The notes beneath the pieces were generated by a model. That model made no database searches and was not told where the DNA came from. It saw nothing but the letters and a program-made list of their open reading frames with translations. Below are positions 34,000-45,794 of a stretch of 64,000 nucleotides of DNA, piece after piece. Location of the stretch: NCBI GenBank assembly GCA_003255025.1, contig QANY01004770.1, forward strand, positions 1,101,790 through 1,165,789, read 5' to 3'. This DNA comes from Datisca glomerata. Taxonomy: Eukaryota; Streptophyta; Magnoliopsida; Cucurbitales; Datiscaceae. Positions within the stretch are counted from its first letter, which is position 1, and every line of letters starts with the position of its first letter. The translations under genes were made by a program, and so were the position numbers.

Positions 34000-35842
34000 T
34001 GAAAAGGAAAGAGTAACTCTATCGCTCATGGAGGGAGATTGACCCATACTCAACGATGAATGTTGACAAGAGGAGGAGAACACCTCTCATGAGTTACCAC
34101 CAAACGCACCTACACAAGCGCAAGAGCAAGCCGAAACCATTCAGGAACTCAAAGCTTCTAACGCTAAGATGAGGAGAGTCATTGATACATTGAATGCATA
34201 CATCAGTGCCACTGCACCACAACACCCATAGCCAACCTCCATCATAGGCGCGCCACCGACCACTTCCATCATAAGCATGCAACCGACCACCTCCATCATG
34301 GGTGCGCAACCAACCTCCACTATGGGCGCGCAATCAGCCTCCATCATGGGCACACAACCAACCTCCACCATGGGCGCACAATTAGCCTCCATCATGGGAG
34401 CGCAACTAACCTCCACTATAGGCGTGCCACTGACCTCTCTCACGGGCGTCCAATCATCCTCCGTTGTAGGTGTTCAATCACAAGCATTCGCCCAGAACCA
34501 TGTTCATCCAAACTTTCAAGCCAACGCTCAAGTTCTTACTCAAGTTCAAGCCAACACCTCTTGACAACTTTGCTACCCTGACTACTACAATAGCTCAGAC
34601 CAACCTCACCCCAAACGCAAATATCCTTTTTGGAAGTAGTCATTTCATTACCCATGGAGCCCTCCAAAAGGTACTCTAAGAGGAAAAGATAAAAACATCT
34701 TTGAATGAGTCCATTGTCGACTTCAAGCCACCATATTCGACTGGCATACTAGAGACCATACCTAGTGGATTATGTTCCTCCAAAGTTTCAAAAGTATAAC
34801 GGCCAAAATGGGTGTGCCAAGAACATGTGATACGTTCATTGATGATATGTGATCCTATGGTTATGATGAGTTCATGCATTTGAGGGAATTCTCCAAGTCC
34901 TTGACGGAGCGCGCTTACACCTGGTATGCGAGCTTAGCACCTGAATCAATTTTGACATGGATGCAAATGGTATCGACCTTCTTGGTGAAGTTCTTTCTTA
35001 TAGAGGAGAAGACTAGCATACTAGATCTAGAAAGGTAAAGGATCACTGACGATCTTATGTCATATGTTCAACAGTTCATGGAGAAGGCCATGGATTGCCA
35101 AGAGGATTACAAGGAGGAAGCCCTCATGAAGATGTGCATCAGAAGGATGTTGGGTGATTACAAGGTCTACCTTGAGAACTTAGGGATTGTCACCTTCGCC
35201 CGCTTGATAGAAGCATCCAAGAGGACAAGTGCTTCAGTACGTAGGCCACGACAACCAGAGAGGAATGACCATCCTAACCGCCCTTGGAGACCCACCGCGT
35301 CACTCTACCATCCTCAAGTTGCGGCTGTATATCTACATTGGCGCGGTCGTAAGTGAGGTAGAGATGAGAGGAATGACCCGCACGTTTTCCTTGCACCATG
35401 GATAAGGTGGAAGCGCTAGTGGATGTATGGATAAAGGACAAAGAGATCACCTCGCCTTGGGTCACCGTACTACCTATAAGGGAGGAAAATGAGTTCTCCA
35501 AACTTTTGCAGATATCACTGCCCAACATCACACCCCACCCAAAAGTGTAAATTTTTTAGAAGATTTTTTTATGAGAAGTTAAAGAAGGGTGAGATCATTA
35601 TAGAAGGTGTCAGACCCGCGGACACACCCCCTTTTCCCCAACATGTCAATGTCGACATGATTAACGCCGACACAATAAGATCTACCTCATGTGTTACCAT
35701 AGTGGAGGAAGTATGTGAGGAAGTAACCATAGGGAGAGACATCGCTTTCATAGATAAGCTCTTGAACATAAATACTTGTAAAAATGTTTTTGATACGCTT
35801 GGGTTGGATGATATTGCTGGCATCAAGTCTCTAAAACGCTAA
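34000..35842 (+). pseudogene. Gypsy D: gag
   Basis: The N-terminal part (34277-34564) is an 8-residue repeat region. The retrotransposon gag domain spans about 34680-35360, with FKPPYSTGILETIPSG, then MHLREFSKSLTERAYTWYAS-type and EKAMDCQEDYKEEALMKMCI (35057-35356 is open), ending RRPRQPERNDHPNRPWRPTA. A knuckle-like FCRYHCPTSHPTQKCKFFRR at about 35497-35555 follows in the open frame 35489-35842. Stops occur between blocks, so the protein is not made intact. Confidence 0.85.
34235..34480 (+). repeat. 24-bp coding minisatellite in gag
   Basis: Units of 24 bp (two first units 27 bp) encode eight-residue repeats of the form TSxMGAQx: TSIMGAQP, TSTMGAQS, ASIMGTQP, TSTMGAQL, ASIMGAQL and so on. 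T and A alternate at the first position, giving a 48-bp higher order. Because the unit is a multiple of three, the frame survives. Confidence 0.85.
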
Positions 35843-35984
35843 TAGATGTCACTCGGCAAAATTATGCTCGGATGAATTATTGCTTTTCACAACCGACATT
35901 GAGCAAGATGAGGTGGAACGAGGAGAGTGCCATCACATTCACCAATGCTGACTGACATGTTAAGAGGACGAGACTCAATCGCCC

Positions 35985-36095
35985 CCTCTATTTGGAGGCA
36001 ACGGTCAATGGAGTGCAAGTAAGGCACGTCTTATTGGACAGTGGATCAGGAGTGAATGTCATGTCCTATGATACCTTCAAGGTAGTTGGCATCCC
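35985..36095 (+). pseudogene. Gypsy D: aspartic protease
   Basis: YLEATVNGVQVRHVLLDSGS with active-site LLDSGSGVNVMSYDTF is a typical gypsy protease (D-[ST]-G box intact as DSGS). The domain is cut soon after by a stop and by the deletion that removes the start of RT. Confidence 0.8.
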
Positions 36096-36189
36096 AGGGA
36101 AGTGACTAGTGAGACAATCAATAGTTGTGATAGGTTTCTCATCAACAAGTGTGAGGACGATGGGTTACACTTTTGGGTGGTGATGCCTT

Positions 36190-36620
36190 TCGGGTTGAAG
36201 AACACAGAAGCTACATACCTGTAAGCTATGACAGTGATTTTCCATGACATGATCCATCACTATGTTGAGGCCTATGTGGATGAGCTAGTGGTTAAGTCCA
36301 AGAGTGTGGGTTCGCACTTGAAGCAATTGAGGAATGTCTTTGAAAGGTGCAGGGCTTACAAGCTTAAGATGAATCCATTGAAGTGTGCCTTTGGTGTTCC
36401 ATGGGGAAAGTTCCTAAGCTTTTGTGTGCATAAGTGAATGATATACATTGATAAATCCAAGGTAAAGGCTATCAGGGACATGCCCTTATCACGGTCTATG
36501 AAGGAGTTGAAAGCGTTCTTAGGAAAGGTATCCTATGTCCGCAGGTTCATACCCACCTTAGCCGAGTCTATCAGTGACATACAACCACTATTGAAAGGAG
36601 ATTGCGCCTTCTCTTGAACA
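36190..36620 (+). pseudogene. Gypsy D: reverse transcriptase, 3' part only
   Basis: Starts abruptly at MPFGLKNTEATY, the middle of gypsy RT; the upstream fingers and first palm segment are missing. 36228-36437 encodes AMTVIFHDMIHHYVEAYVDE with the catalytic YVDD changed to YVDE (36273-36284), then KSKSVGSHLKQLRNVFERCR and MNPLKCAFGVPWGKFLSF. After a stop, KVKAIRDMPLSRSMKELKAF and LGKVSYVRRFIPTLAES continue to about 36620. Confidence 0.9.
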
Positions 36621-36961
36621 TAGGAGCACCAATGAAGATACGACGCCATAAAGGATGTTCTCCTTGAACCGACCACCATGTTGCTACCACGAAGTGACCT
36701 GCCATTGCTGCTTTACATGGCCTAAACCTCCAAGTCTAAGGAGTGCTGAGCTCAGATATACACCTTACGAAAAGCATTGCTTAGCTATTGTATTCGCTAC
36801 GCAAAAGTTCCGACACTAAATGATGGGTAACCGAATTCATTTAATGACTAAATCCAATCCTATTCCTTTTCTCTTAACTGAATTCATTTAATGACTAAAT
36901 CCAATGCCATCCCGTTACATAACCTCAACCTACAAGTCTAAGGAGACTTACCCGATGGACC

Positions 36962-37560
36962 ATGTTGTTGAGTGAGTTCGATATTACACCTCTCACCCTA
37001 AAGGTGCGGAGGAGTCAAGTGTTGACTGATTTGTTGGCCCAGTTCCCAAGCGGTGAGCTAGAACCTCTAGATGAGACCATACCTGGGGAACTGCATGAAG
37101 TTAACAATTGTGAGGGTGAACAATGGGCTTTGACATTTGACGAATCATCAACTTATTCTGACGGTGGAGCAGGACTTGTCTTGGAAGATCCTTTGGGCAA
37201 CATTTATTCAATGGCTTACAAGTTGACATTTCCATGCATAAATAATGAGGCGGATTATGAAGCTCTCATATTGGGACTTCGATATACAAAGGACAATGGT
37301 GTTACCACTATCAAAGTCAAATGGGATTCCAATCTAATCATCAACCAGGTTAGAGGAGACTTTACTGTGAAGGAGCCCGCTCTCGCGCAATACCGCCATG
37401 AGGTTCAGAAGCTTGTTGCCATATTTGATGATGTTGTTTTTTAGCACACCCCAAGATCCAACAACCACCATGCTGATGCCTTAGCAAATCTAGCCACCAA
37501 GCTTCCCATCACCAACCCTATTCACATGATTGAGGTTGTTGTTAAGGGCACAAGTTCAGT
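36962..37560 (+). pseudogene. Gypsy D: RNase H (RVT_3 / archaeal-like type)
   Basis: 36962-37444 is open and encodes LTFDESSTYSDGGAGLVLED, NNEADYEALILGLRYTKD, KVKWDSNLIINQVRGDFTV and, after a stop, NNHHADALANLATKLP. The four acidic RNase H residues are all visible: D in TFDES, E in NNEAD, D in KWDSN and D in HHADA. This second, archaeal-type RNase H is characteristic of the Tat clade. The upstream 36833-36905 segment carries a 47-bp local duplication. Confidence 0.8.
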
Positions 37561-37739
37561 AGCTGAGAGTAACACCCAACCGCTCTCTTAGGATTGGAGA
37601 TGTGAGAACAAAGCACAATTATTACAAGGGGAAGATGCTATGAACAAGGAATTGAGAAACTTTGATAGTTTGAGCAGAGTTTTCTTCTATAGGGGGTTGA
37701 TGGAGTACTTTCACGGTATGTGAGTTTGGAGGAAGGTCA

Positions 37740-39040
37740 TGCCCGTCCCAAGCGTTTACATGAGGACTATTGTGCCAAGGAATGACCACCCTTACACCAC
37801 CACCTCCAAAGGATGGGTTTCCATTGGCCGGACATGGCCGTAAGCCACAACTATGTAAAAGAGTTTCTTAAGTGCTAGTTGATCCCTGATCCCACAGAAG
37901 TCCACTTGGTGGAAGTTACAATAGATTGGTGACAACCTTACATCTCGTATTTGAATGATGGCACCCTCCCGTCCAACGTAGTAGATGCCTCCTTCATTAA
38001 GAAGTAGAGTCCTTATTTTATTTATGCTCACCGGAGAATTATTCAGGGTTAGTACGGATGGGCACCCCCTTAAGTGTTTGGGCATAGAGGATCAAAGAAC
38101 CACCATAGAGGAAGTCCACAAAGGGGCGTGCGGTGAACATTAGGGAGGCAGGAAGTTGTACGAGGAGTTGCTCATGCCTGCCAAGTCTTAGAGAACGTTA
38201 TACACGCCCCAGCTTATCCTTACACCCAACGGAAGTCCTTTGGTCATTCCATACATGGGCTCTAGACTTCGTTGGACTTATCTCGCCCGTGTCAAAGGGT
38301 TACATATGGATCCTTATTGCTATACTAAGTGGGCAGAGTCAATAGCTCTAATGAAGGGGACAACTGAACAAGTCTATAGTTTCATCAAGGAAAACATCAT
38401 TGTCACTTTGGGTTACCAAGGTGAATTATTTCATATAACGAGACGGCATTCACAAGCAAGATAGTGGCCGAACTGTTGGAGGCATACAACATCCGCCATG
38501 ACAAGTCCACGCCCTACTACTCCAAGGGGAATGGTCAAGATGAAGCAACTAATAAGACATTGTTGAGAATACTTAGCCGTATGGTTCATGGCGCCTAGAA
38601 AACATTTTTCATGAGTTACTTCTGCTGGCACTATAGGCATACCGAACAGCGAAGCAGTCTCCAACACAAGCGACTCCTTTTGCATTAGTTTATGGTTGTG
38701 AAGAGGTCATACCTACAGAAGTAATGGTACCCTCAGCTAAACTAGCATCTTCAGCGGGGGTTGAATGCCCCACCCGTTTCGGTGACCTGGAGGCCATGGA
38801 TGAAAGGAGGATAAAGCTAAGGAAAGTATTGAAGCCTACCAGGAAAGAATGATCAAAACCTATGAGGCAATGGTATGGCCACGAGTGTTCCATGAAGGCA
38901 ACCTAGTATTGAAGGCGGCAGACCATGTCATGTAGGGTTTGCACACTCCAAAGTTCACACCTAAACGGAAAGGCCCCTACGAGATAATAACTTTAGCCAA
39001 GAGTGGATAGTGTCACTGGTAATTCACCGTTCAAATTTGT
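37740..39040 (+). pseudogene. Gypsy D: integrase
   Basis: Recognisable blocks: WALDFVGLISPVSKGYIWIL (38133-38345), KWAESIALMKGTTEQVYSFI and KENIIVTLGYQ (38240-38464), then in another frame EAYNIRHDKSTPYYSKGNGQ followed by LLRILSRMVHG, matching the gypsy integrase core and its catalytic Glu region. The last recognisable text is KRKGPYEIIT at about 38967. The zinc-binding N-terminus is badly decayed. Confidence 0.8.
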
Positions 39041-41159
39041 GTGATTGATGTATTACCCGGACTCACGCGTTGCCTCTCTGACCTCACCGCAACAAAACCT
39101 ACGCAACCACTAGGCACAATAAATGCTGTGAAACATGGCTCTTACGCCCACCCTAAGATGATCACTTGATAAGTGAGCAAAGCCTAGTATATTCTAACAG
39201 ACTCATGTGATCTCGCCAAGGACACTCACATTACACTACCATATAAAGAGTATAAGGCAACAAGCAAACAAATGATGCATACACGAAGAGGCAAACAACA
39301 AACCAGCATTCCACATATGAAGGTAGAATGATAATATCTCACTTACAAGTAAAAGCTCATGATATTGTGAGTTGGGTTACAAAAAAATCATAGGGGAACA
39401 GGGAGAAACACTAAAAATCTAATTGTGGCCTCCAAAAACATCCCCCGCTACAAGCTCCTCAGAATCAAGCCTAACGATGATTCTATTCGCTTCCACCTAA
39501 GTCCACTATCTTTGTCTACGCTGCAAGCACTCATGCTTGTTGGCAGCGACGCCGCTCTTCTAAAAGCTCTATGTACGCCTCCCTCGTCAATCGCCGATAC
39601 AACTGTCGAAAGTTACAGATGACAGGTCTCAACCAGTCTAACTTCATAGGTAATAGCTTCATCTCCTTCCACATTTTTTAACACATAAGATACAACCTCC
39701 AGGTGGACATCCTATGCCGAAGCTGGGCTAAAATGAACAATGTCTTACCAACCATAGTGGTGTAAGATTGGTGAATATGCCTAGTAAACCTCAGGAACTG
39801 AATACCGCAATCAAGATGAGTTTTAACGGCATTATTAAGATGCGGTATCAATGCCTCATCCACTAAAACCTGGTCAAATTCAACCATCTGTCCAAAAAGC
39901 TCTAGCTTGAATTTATGTGCAACATAAGCTTTGTAACTCACGCTGTCACTCCCGGAGCTGTCACCTTCTGACCTCTCCCTACTTAAGCTCTAGAGAGGGG
40001 TCGTGGCATGATCACCATCATCCAAGGGAAGATCCTCACCGACAGACACTCAAAGGGGTGGAGATATCACTACCCTAGGCTCGAGCTCCTCTCTCACGAT
40101 CGTATTACCGTGGGAGCATGCATTGGCTGTTACCCCAGTAGTGGTAACTGTGTTAGAAGCTGCGAGAGTCACATCCAATGAGCGCGCTACTGCACCGATG
40201 CCTCCATACTATAAACTATGAAGGACCCCACCTGTCACCATAATCAGCCCGCGCTTATTCATGTCAGCAAACCCTTGCATAGTGAAATGCAACACATTAT
40301 CAATATGAAGTAATTCTTGACAAGTAATAAACAAACGCATGCTTGCAAGGCAGTTACAAACAAGTTGGACTACATTATCAAAGCATGTAATAGAAGTTTT
40401 ACCTCTACCCTCGCAAGGGAATCTTCCACAAGAGTAGGCTTCTCTATCTCTTCCAATTGCACAATGTCAAGCGGGAAGTCGCGGAATCAGCTGTGTCATT
40501 TTCCACCACAACAACGGTGGGAAGAGCTCCTCGCTCGCTAGACGGAGATGAAGCCTATTCACTGAGTTCGTTCTTGAAAGGAGATAATTGTGCTGGCTTT
40601 GGTGCTATGAAATCCTGCATATGGAAACATAAGTTTCAACCTGGACAAACAAATGTGCAAACGAAGCATAAATGAATGAGGAAAAAAATTTGCACACACC
40701 TCAAGATATGCCTATGTGCTCTCTAAAGTACATGGGATGTGCCTGTCGGTCCTTTCTACCACGGGATGATCCTCCTCGGTTGGGCCACGACCACTAACCT
40801 GTCCTGAACGCTCTAGCGGACATTGAAACAAATACAAGTATCAGTAATCTAGTTCATTATAAAGGCACACAACGAATGGTAAAAAAAGAAAATATAAGCC
40901 TTTATAAAAAAGGGGACATACCATCGAAGGTGACGACGGAGTACAAGTTGCAGGATTCGTCCTTATACGGATGGATCTGCCCACTTGGCTCTTACCAATC
41001 GGGGTGACTTCGGCTGTAATGGAGCCTCAAGATGTACCTCTCTTATGTGCCGCACTTAAATTCCCCGCTAGCTCAATGTCTGAAGTAATTTCTTGACCTA
41101 TATCAGAATGTACCACCCCAGACTTAAGCTTGGGTATGAGGCCTACTATGATGTCACCC
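39041..41159 (-). other. Gypsy D: 3' non-pol region
   Basis: No gypsy function is recognised. On the minus strand several open stretches (for example 39678-39941 with MSYKAYVAHKFKLELFGQMV) could be the C-terminal part of the PMD gene or separate exons, but I cannot align them with a known family. Composition is less AT-rich than the surroundings. Confidence 0.35.
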
Positions 41160-42877
41160 CTATAAACCACTGGCACATCTAACGCCCTGGGAGGAGATGT
41201 TAAGCTTATGATCCATCTCGATCTCTGACTCAGCCAAAATTCTTTGAGCTTTATTGTTCGACAAGGCACGCGAGAGGCATGGGGGGACAAGTAGCCTGCA
41301 AGGGGCAACGTCCCCATAATCCCTATCACCCATCTTCAACATTAGTGTTTTTTTGCCCTGCACACGCTCCAAGCTAAGACCAACGGTATCCTGCTCATAC
41401 ACTGATAGCGCATCATTGTGAGATGATTCTCATCTTGCACATCCTCTAACTCCACCATCATGGGAAGAGTGAAAGGCATCATTATCACCATCATAATCTT
41501 GTCGAGACTGGACCAGCCAGCCACAGCTCCTTTTTGTGTGTTATATACCGGCCCACAGATCCCGAAAACATCATCCGAGCGTGATTGGTGTAGTCGTCCA
41601 GATTGGGATGAGGTCTAAAGTATCTATACACGTCAATATCTTGTGAAAAATTGACGTGAACAGGATTCTTGATACCACACCAAGACCAAGCACGGGTTGG
41701 CTCAGAAGGGTGCTCCCACTTCTTGTAATCAACCTTTTGAGGAGCGTAATGGACGAATCGATCCTATATGAACATTTTTAGAAATGAGAAGTCCACCTAG
41801 GTCGTGACCTCATACCTGCCCATGGGCCTATTTAGATCATTATGGAAGCGATCAAACAGGTGGTAAAGATTTCTGAAGAATAGGGGCCCGAGCGCAATCC
41901 TCTGCCCCGTCGCCAACATGGATGCCATCGGGAGTACGCGCTTACTCACCATCTCCGTTGGCGTACCTATAACATTTACAAAAGAAAACAATGCTAGATT
42001 AGCTGGAAAAAGAATAGCATCGAGTGTGCAAAAATGATAGTTGCATAATCATCATTAAACTCTTACCTGGAATAATATATCTAGACAACCACATGGATAG
42101 GAATACGGCCAGCTCTGCCTCCCTATTCTTATACATGGCGCCGTCGATGGGCAAACGTCTTGATGATTTCTTCATATTTGAATAATAGTACTTTAAGAAA
42201 TAACCCATCCAACCAGAAAAGTTAGCCCTTTTCCCGCGTTTACTGCCAGAAGATGGCTTGTAAGAATTTTTCAAGCCATCCTCAAGGCGATCAATCACCT
42301 TGTGCATCTCAGGCCCCATAGCATCAAATAAGGCGCGATAATCACCAAACATAGGCAGATGCAATAGTACGTACACATCCTTGTTTAGGGGCAAACTCCC
42401 CGCAAGCAGTAATGAAAGTGTGAGAGTATATGCACCAACGGTGAAGAAGTGTATGGATTAGAGCGCTGTCACGTTGAATCGACAGTTTGGATGCTACCTC
42501 TATTTCTTTCAATACCCCGGTTCTCTTCAGCAAGGTGACGTACCCTGAGTCAGAAAGTATGTGCACACACCAATCCTCACAGCCAACCCCTGACTTGCAA
42601 TGACTCCCAAAGCTAACAGGGGGAATCAAAATTTCACCATGAGCATTCACAAGGAATGGAACTTGCTCAAGCTTGAGGAAGTCAGCCTGCTCACTCTCAT
42701 CCTCCATCAAGACTCCAGAACTAACCTCTAATTCAATCAATTTTGACATGCCATTAATCACTAGGTCAGCAGTAAGTTTCATCAAATACCACAGTTTGGA
42801 TGGAACCGGGGGAGCCGGCTTACCCTTACCCGTAGTAAGCTCAATCTTTGACGAGGCCATTGGGCCAGAACAAAAGC
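41160..42877 (-). pseudogene. Plant mobile domain (PMD) gene carried antisense in gypsy D, degenerate
   Basis: The minus strand has a probable acceptor (TTTGGCAG) before 42877 and an ATG at 42860-42858. The first part (to 42395) ends with ALIHTLLHRWCIYSHTF, the PMD opening, and breaks at a frameshift near 42390. The next part holds DVYVLLHLPMFGDYRALFD and FLSMWLSRYIIPG. An intron 41967-42066 (donor CCAG|GTAAGA, acceptor TTATAG|GT) joins it, in frame, to TPTEMVSKRVLPMASMLATG and RYEVTT. Two TAG codons follow where TGG would fit, then WSWCGIKNPVHVNFSQDID, and a shift near 41515 leads to an acidic tail. PMD proteins (PF10536: MAIN, MAIL1) act in nuclear silencing and are also known as transposon passengers. 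The family call is solid at motif level; no function is likely at this copy. Confidence 0.7.
41967..42066 (-). other. Intron retained in the antisense PMD gene (100 bp)
   Basis: On the minus strand the donor is CCAG|GTAAGA and the acceptor TTATAG|GTACGCC. It is AT-rich, and splicing restores IIPG followed by TPTEM in one frame (phase 1). An intact intron shows this gene was not copied into the element through its own spliced antisense transcript. Confidence 0.75.
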
Positions 42878-42899
42878 CTGCCAAATAGAGGAACGCATA

Positions 42900-44500
42900 T
42901 TACAAGCAAGAGAGATGAATACACGCAACATTGATAATATCCATACAAATCATAAATCACTCCATAGCGGAGGCATGTACAATGGAGGCATGCATGGCGT
43001 AGGCAGAAAAAGAAATTTTTTATTTCATGTGTTGTCTTAAGGGAAAATGCATGATGCTACAATCAACCTGGAGTGGAGGCATGTGCAACAGAGGTATTTT
43101 TTTTATATTTTTTCCTAAGGAGGGAACCATTACACATATATTGCAAACAACCTATGTGGATTATGGCAAAAAAAATTTTAGGTGCAAGAGTGAATTACTC
43201 ACTCACCTAAAGAGAGCAAGTCCAAAGTAGAGAGAGCCTGACTCCTACTAGTGCACGCAACAACTCCTTGATAGTCCGTGAAATTAAAATCTGCAAATCA
43301 AGTAAATACTTGGTTAGGAAAAGGTGTATGTCAAGCATGAAAAGAAAGTAAATAAGTAAATAAAGCATTATGACGCAGAACCCCCGAGCAAACCCACGAC
43401 CCTTACTCGAGAACAATGGCGTTATACCCAACTCGACGCCGCCGATAGGACCAAAATTGCCACTCAACAGCCTTGCTAATGTCCACTAGGAAATCGCACT
43501 CCCATGCTCAACCCACCATTGCACTCCATAAAATGTCCAAAACTTGTAAAAAAATAGCATGCTCCCGAGCCTCTGTAAGTGCCTAAATTGACCTTTTAGG
43601 CCTGAAATTTGACCGTAATGAGTGAAATTGGTTATGCATGTAGATCTCTAAATAAACTTCGATTTGATATCTTACGGGCCCCGTGAGTCAACCCGAGTCA
43701 ATAGTTATGACCTCTAAAAGGTGGACCACGCGTGCGACGATCCAGTCACTCCAAAAATTCAACACTACACCGTCTGCTTCACAACCCAATATGAGTCCTG
43801 ATGGTCAAGGTCCCAAGCTTGGCCGCCACTAAGACTTAGTGGCAGCCAAGGCCCTAATTGGCCCTCACTGAGCCTTAGTGCTGGCCAAGGCCACACTTTC
43901 CACCACTAAGCCTTAACACTCCCTTCTCGCGACCCACGCTAGCACCAGCATGCGGCCATTACCGCGCTTCCTCTCCCTCGTGCGCGCCAGAAGTACCGCC
44001 ACCAAGCTCACTGCTTGGTGGTGGCATGATAAGCTTCCATGGCCGAAAACCATCCCCAACACTTCCATCGAAACAATATCTCACAAAATTACAACACCCA
44101 ACAAATTTTTCTGGCAACATTCCATAAATTTACAGCAATAAAATCACCCAAAACTCAAGAAAAAGTGATAGAGTAAGGGGGTTTACCTCAAACACTAGCC
44201 AAGGAGGAAATGGGGAAGAACACATTGCTTGAAGCTTGAAGTTGCCAAAAATGCCCACAAATCCAACCCTTGTGCTTCAATCTTCAAGTTTGCCTGAAGA
44301 GAATTTCCAAAATTTTGAGGGAGAGGGAATTGATGGACTTGCCTTAAAATTTTTTAAATCAAGGAGTGAAGGGGTAGTTGGATTGATTTAATCCCTTTTT
44401 AAAGAGGGTGAAGGGAATAGGGACTCCCACAAAATTCCTAAAGTTAAAATTTTCTAACATTCAACACCATAATAATTTATTTTCATAAATTTGACCCATG
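42900..44500 (-). other. Upstream region of the PMD gene within gypsy D
   Basis: No gypsy coding function. A minus-strand frame at 43370-43500 (VDISKAVEWQFWSYRRRRVG) may be an upstream exon. GC-rich sequence with two consecutive palindromes lies at 43818-43887. If PMD is transcribed, its promoter would be in this stretch or in the reverse of the 3' LTR. Confidence 0.35.
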
Positions 44501-44685
44501 TAACATGGAGATGCTTACACCACACAAAGGAGGCACACCAGGCATGGCAGATTGATGCATCCCGCATTCACCACGTAATAGAGCCGATCAAGAGACCGAT
44601 GTCTTGGTAATACGACTAATTCCTACATTGGAGAAATTGCGTACAAGCCCGATTACTCCACATCGTGCTTGCACAATGGACTAAA

Positions 44686-45600
44686 TGTACATGAGGGTTG
44701 ATGACATCAACGTTGAATCCCCGTGAATCACAAATCTTCCGACGCACCTCGGAGTGTCACTCCCATGGGTGCACCATCGATGTCACCCCCATGGGTCCAC
44801 CATGGAGGTGCTCGGATCACCCTCCGTAATGCAACTCGGAGACAAAGGTGACGTGTTTCAGACAAGATGCCGCTGCACTATCATAACGAGTCATCACATC
44901 ACAAACCACCAAGTTAAGTGACAAAGACTGGGTGGACGTATGGTTGCCTGGGAACGCTCGGGAGGCTGTTGACTGGTAGGATTAGGGGTGAGGCTAGATT
45001 GTACTGGACATGGGACATACCTTCTCGGTACGACCACTCTAGACATTGAGGGTGTGCTACCCTCCCACCTTGGTGAGGGGTTTGGTTTGAGAGAACCCTT
45101 GGAGAGGAGGCGTTGGGTGAACATTGTCGTTGCGCCTCACCGGCTACGCTTGATCTCCCTAGATCATGGTCATTACACAAAGACCCATGTGGCGCCACCC
45201 GATTGGCTCATGTGTAATCCTCCTCTTACTCACCTAAGCATGACCAATCAGTTTAGGTGACGCGATTTTATTAGCGGGTTTGCAACTAATCAATGGATTA
45301 GTTGCCATGGTCTCCCCTCCGTTTGTTCACCTATAAAATGAGGATACCTTCTTCATTTGCAAAATGGAAAAACTTTAGAGAAAGAGAAGCTCTCATTCTA
45401 GATAGAGAATCTCTCATTTCTAGAGTGAGAAACTCTCACTTCTAGAGAGAGAGAAAAAGAGTTTGTCACTACCCTTGAGTGTCTAGAGTGCTCCCCCTTC
45501 ATATCTCGACGTCCTCCCCGACATTCTTAGGCGTTGTTCCGATCACGAGCTAGGACTAAACTACTTCTGCACCTCACTCATGTCACACCTTGCATCTACA
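44686..45600 (+). repeat. Gypsy D 3' LTR
   Basis: Starts TGTACATGAG after a short purine tract (GGACTAAA) and ends GCATCTACA. It matches the 5' LTR along its length except for the 26-bp repeats. A consensus TATA box TATAAAA lies at 45332-45338, followed by the palindromic TCTAGAGTGAGAAACTC words. An ORF in each LTR (33239-33463, 44894-45124, minus) is shared only because the LTRs are copies. Confidence 0.85.
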
Positions 45601-45794
45601 AAGTTATTTAACCTTGTTAAATAACAATCACACATTACTTTCCCTGCTAGTTTCCCTAAAATTTTACTTTACCAAATAACTTTCCCTGAAAAATCTACTT
45701 TACCAAATAATTTTCCTAACTTATTTACCCATATTATATATTTTTCAAAATAACTTTTACTTTCTCAAATCGCCTGACTATTCCCTCAATATGA

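Larger units (their letters stand above)
32922..45600 (+). mobile_element. Ty3/gypsy element D, 12.7 kb, both LTRs, with an antisense PMD gene
   Basis: Order: 5' LTR (32922-33939), gag (about 34000-35842), protease (35985-36095), partial RT (36190-36620), RNase H (36962-37560), integrase (about 37740-39040), a long non-pol region with an opposite-strand plant mobile domain gene (to about 44500), 3' LTR (44686-45600). RT-RNase H before integrase marks gypsy. The AGCAACTCCACTGGGGAG next to the 5' LTR, the RVT_3 RNase H and a long extra 3' region fit the Tat/Ogre clade. Stops, shifts and a deletion inside protease-RT make it non-autonomous. No clean target duplication was found. Confidence 0.9.

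Noticed and set aside
34141..34443. Minus-strand frame with repeated VGCAPMME
   Set aside because: Mirror of the 24-bp gag minisatellite, which is better explained on the plus strand.
34235..34480. CRISPR-like array
   Set aside because: Units are contiguous 24-bp coding repeats without spacers, in a plant gypsy gag.
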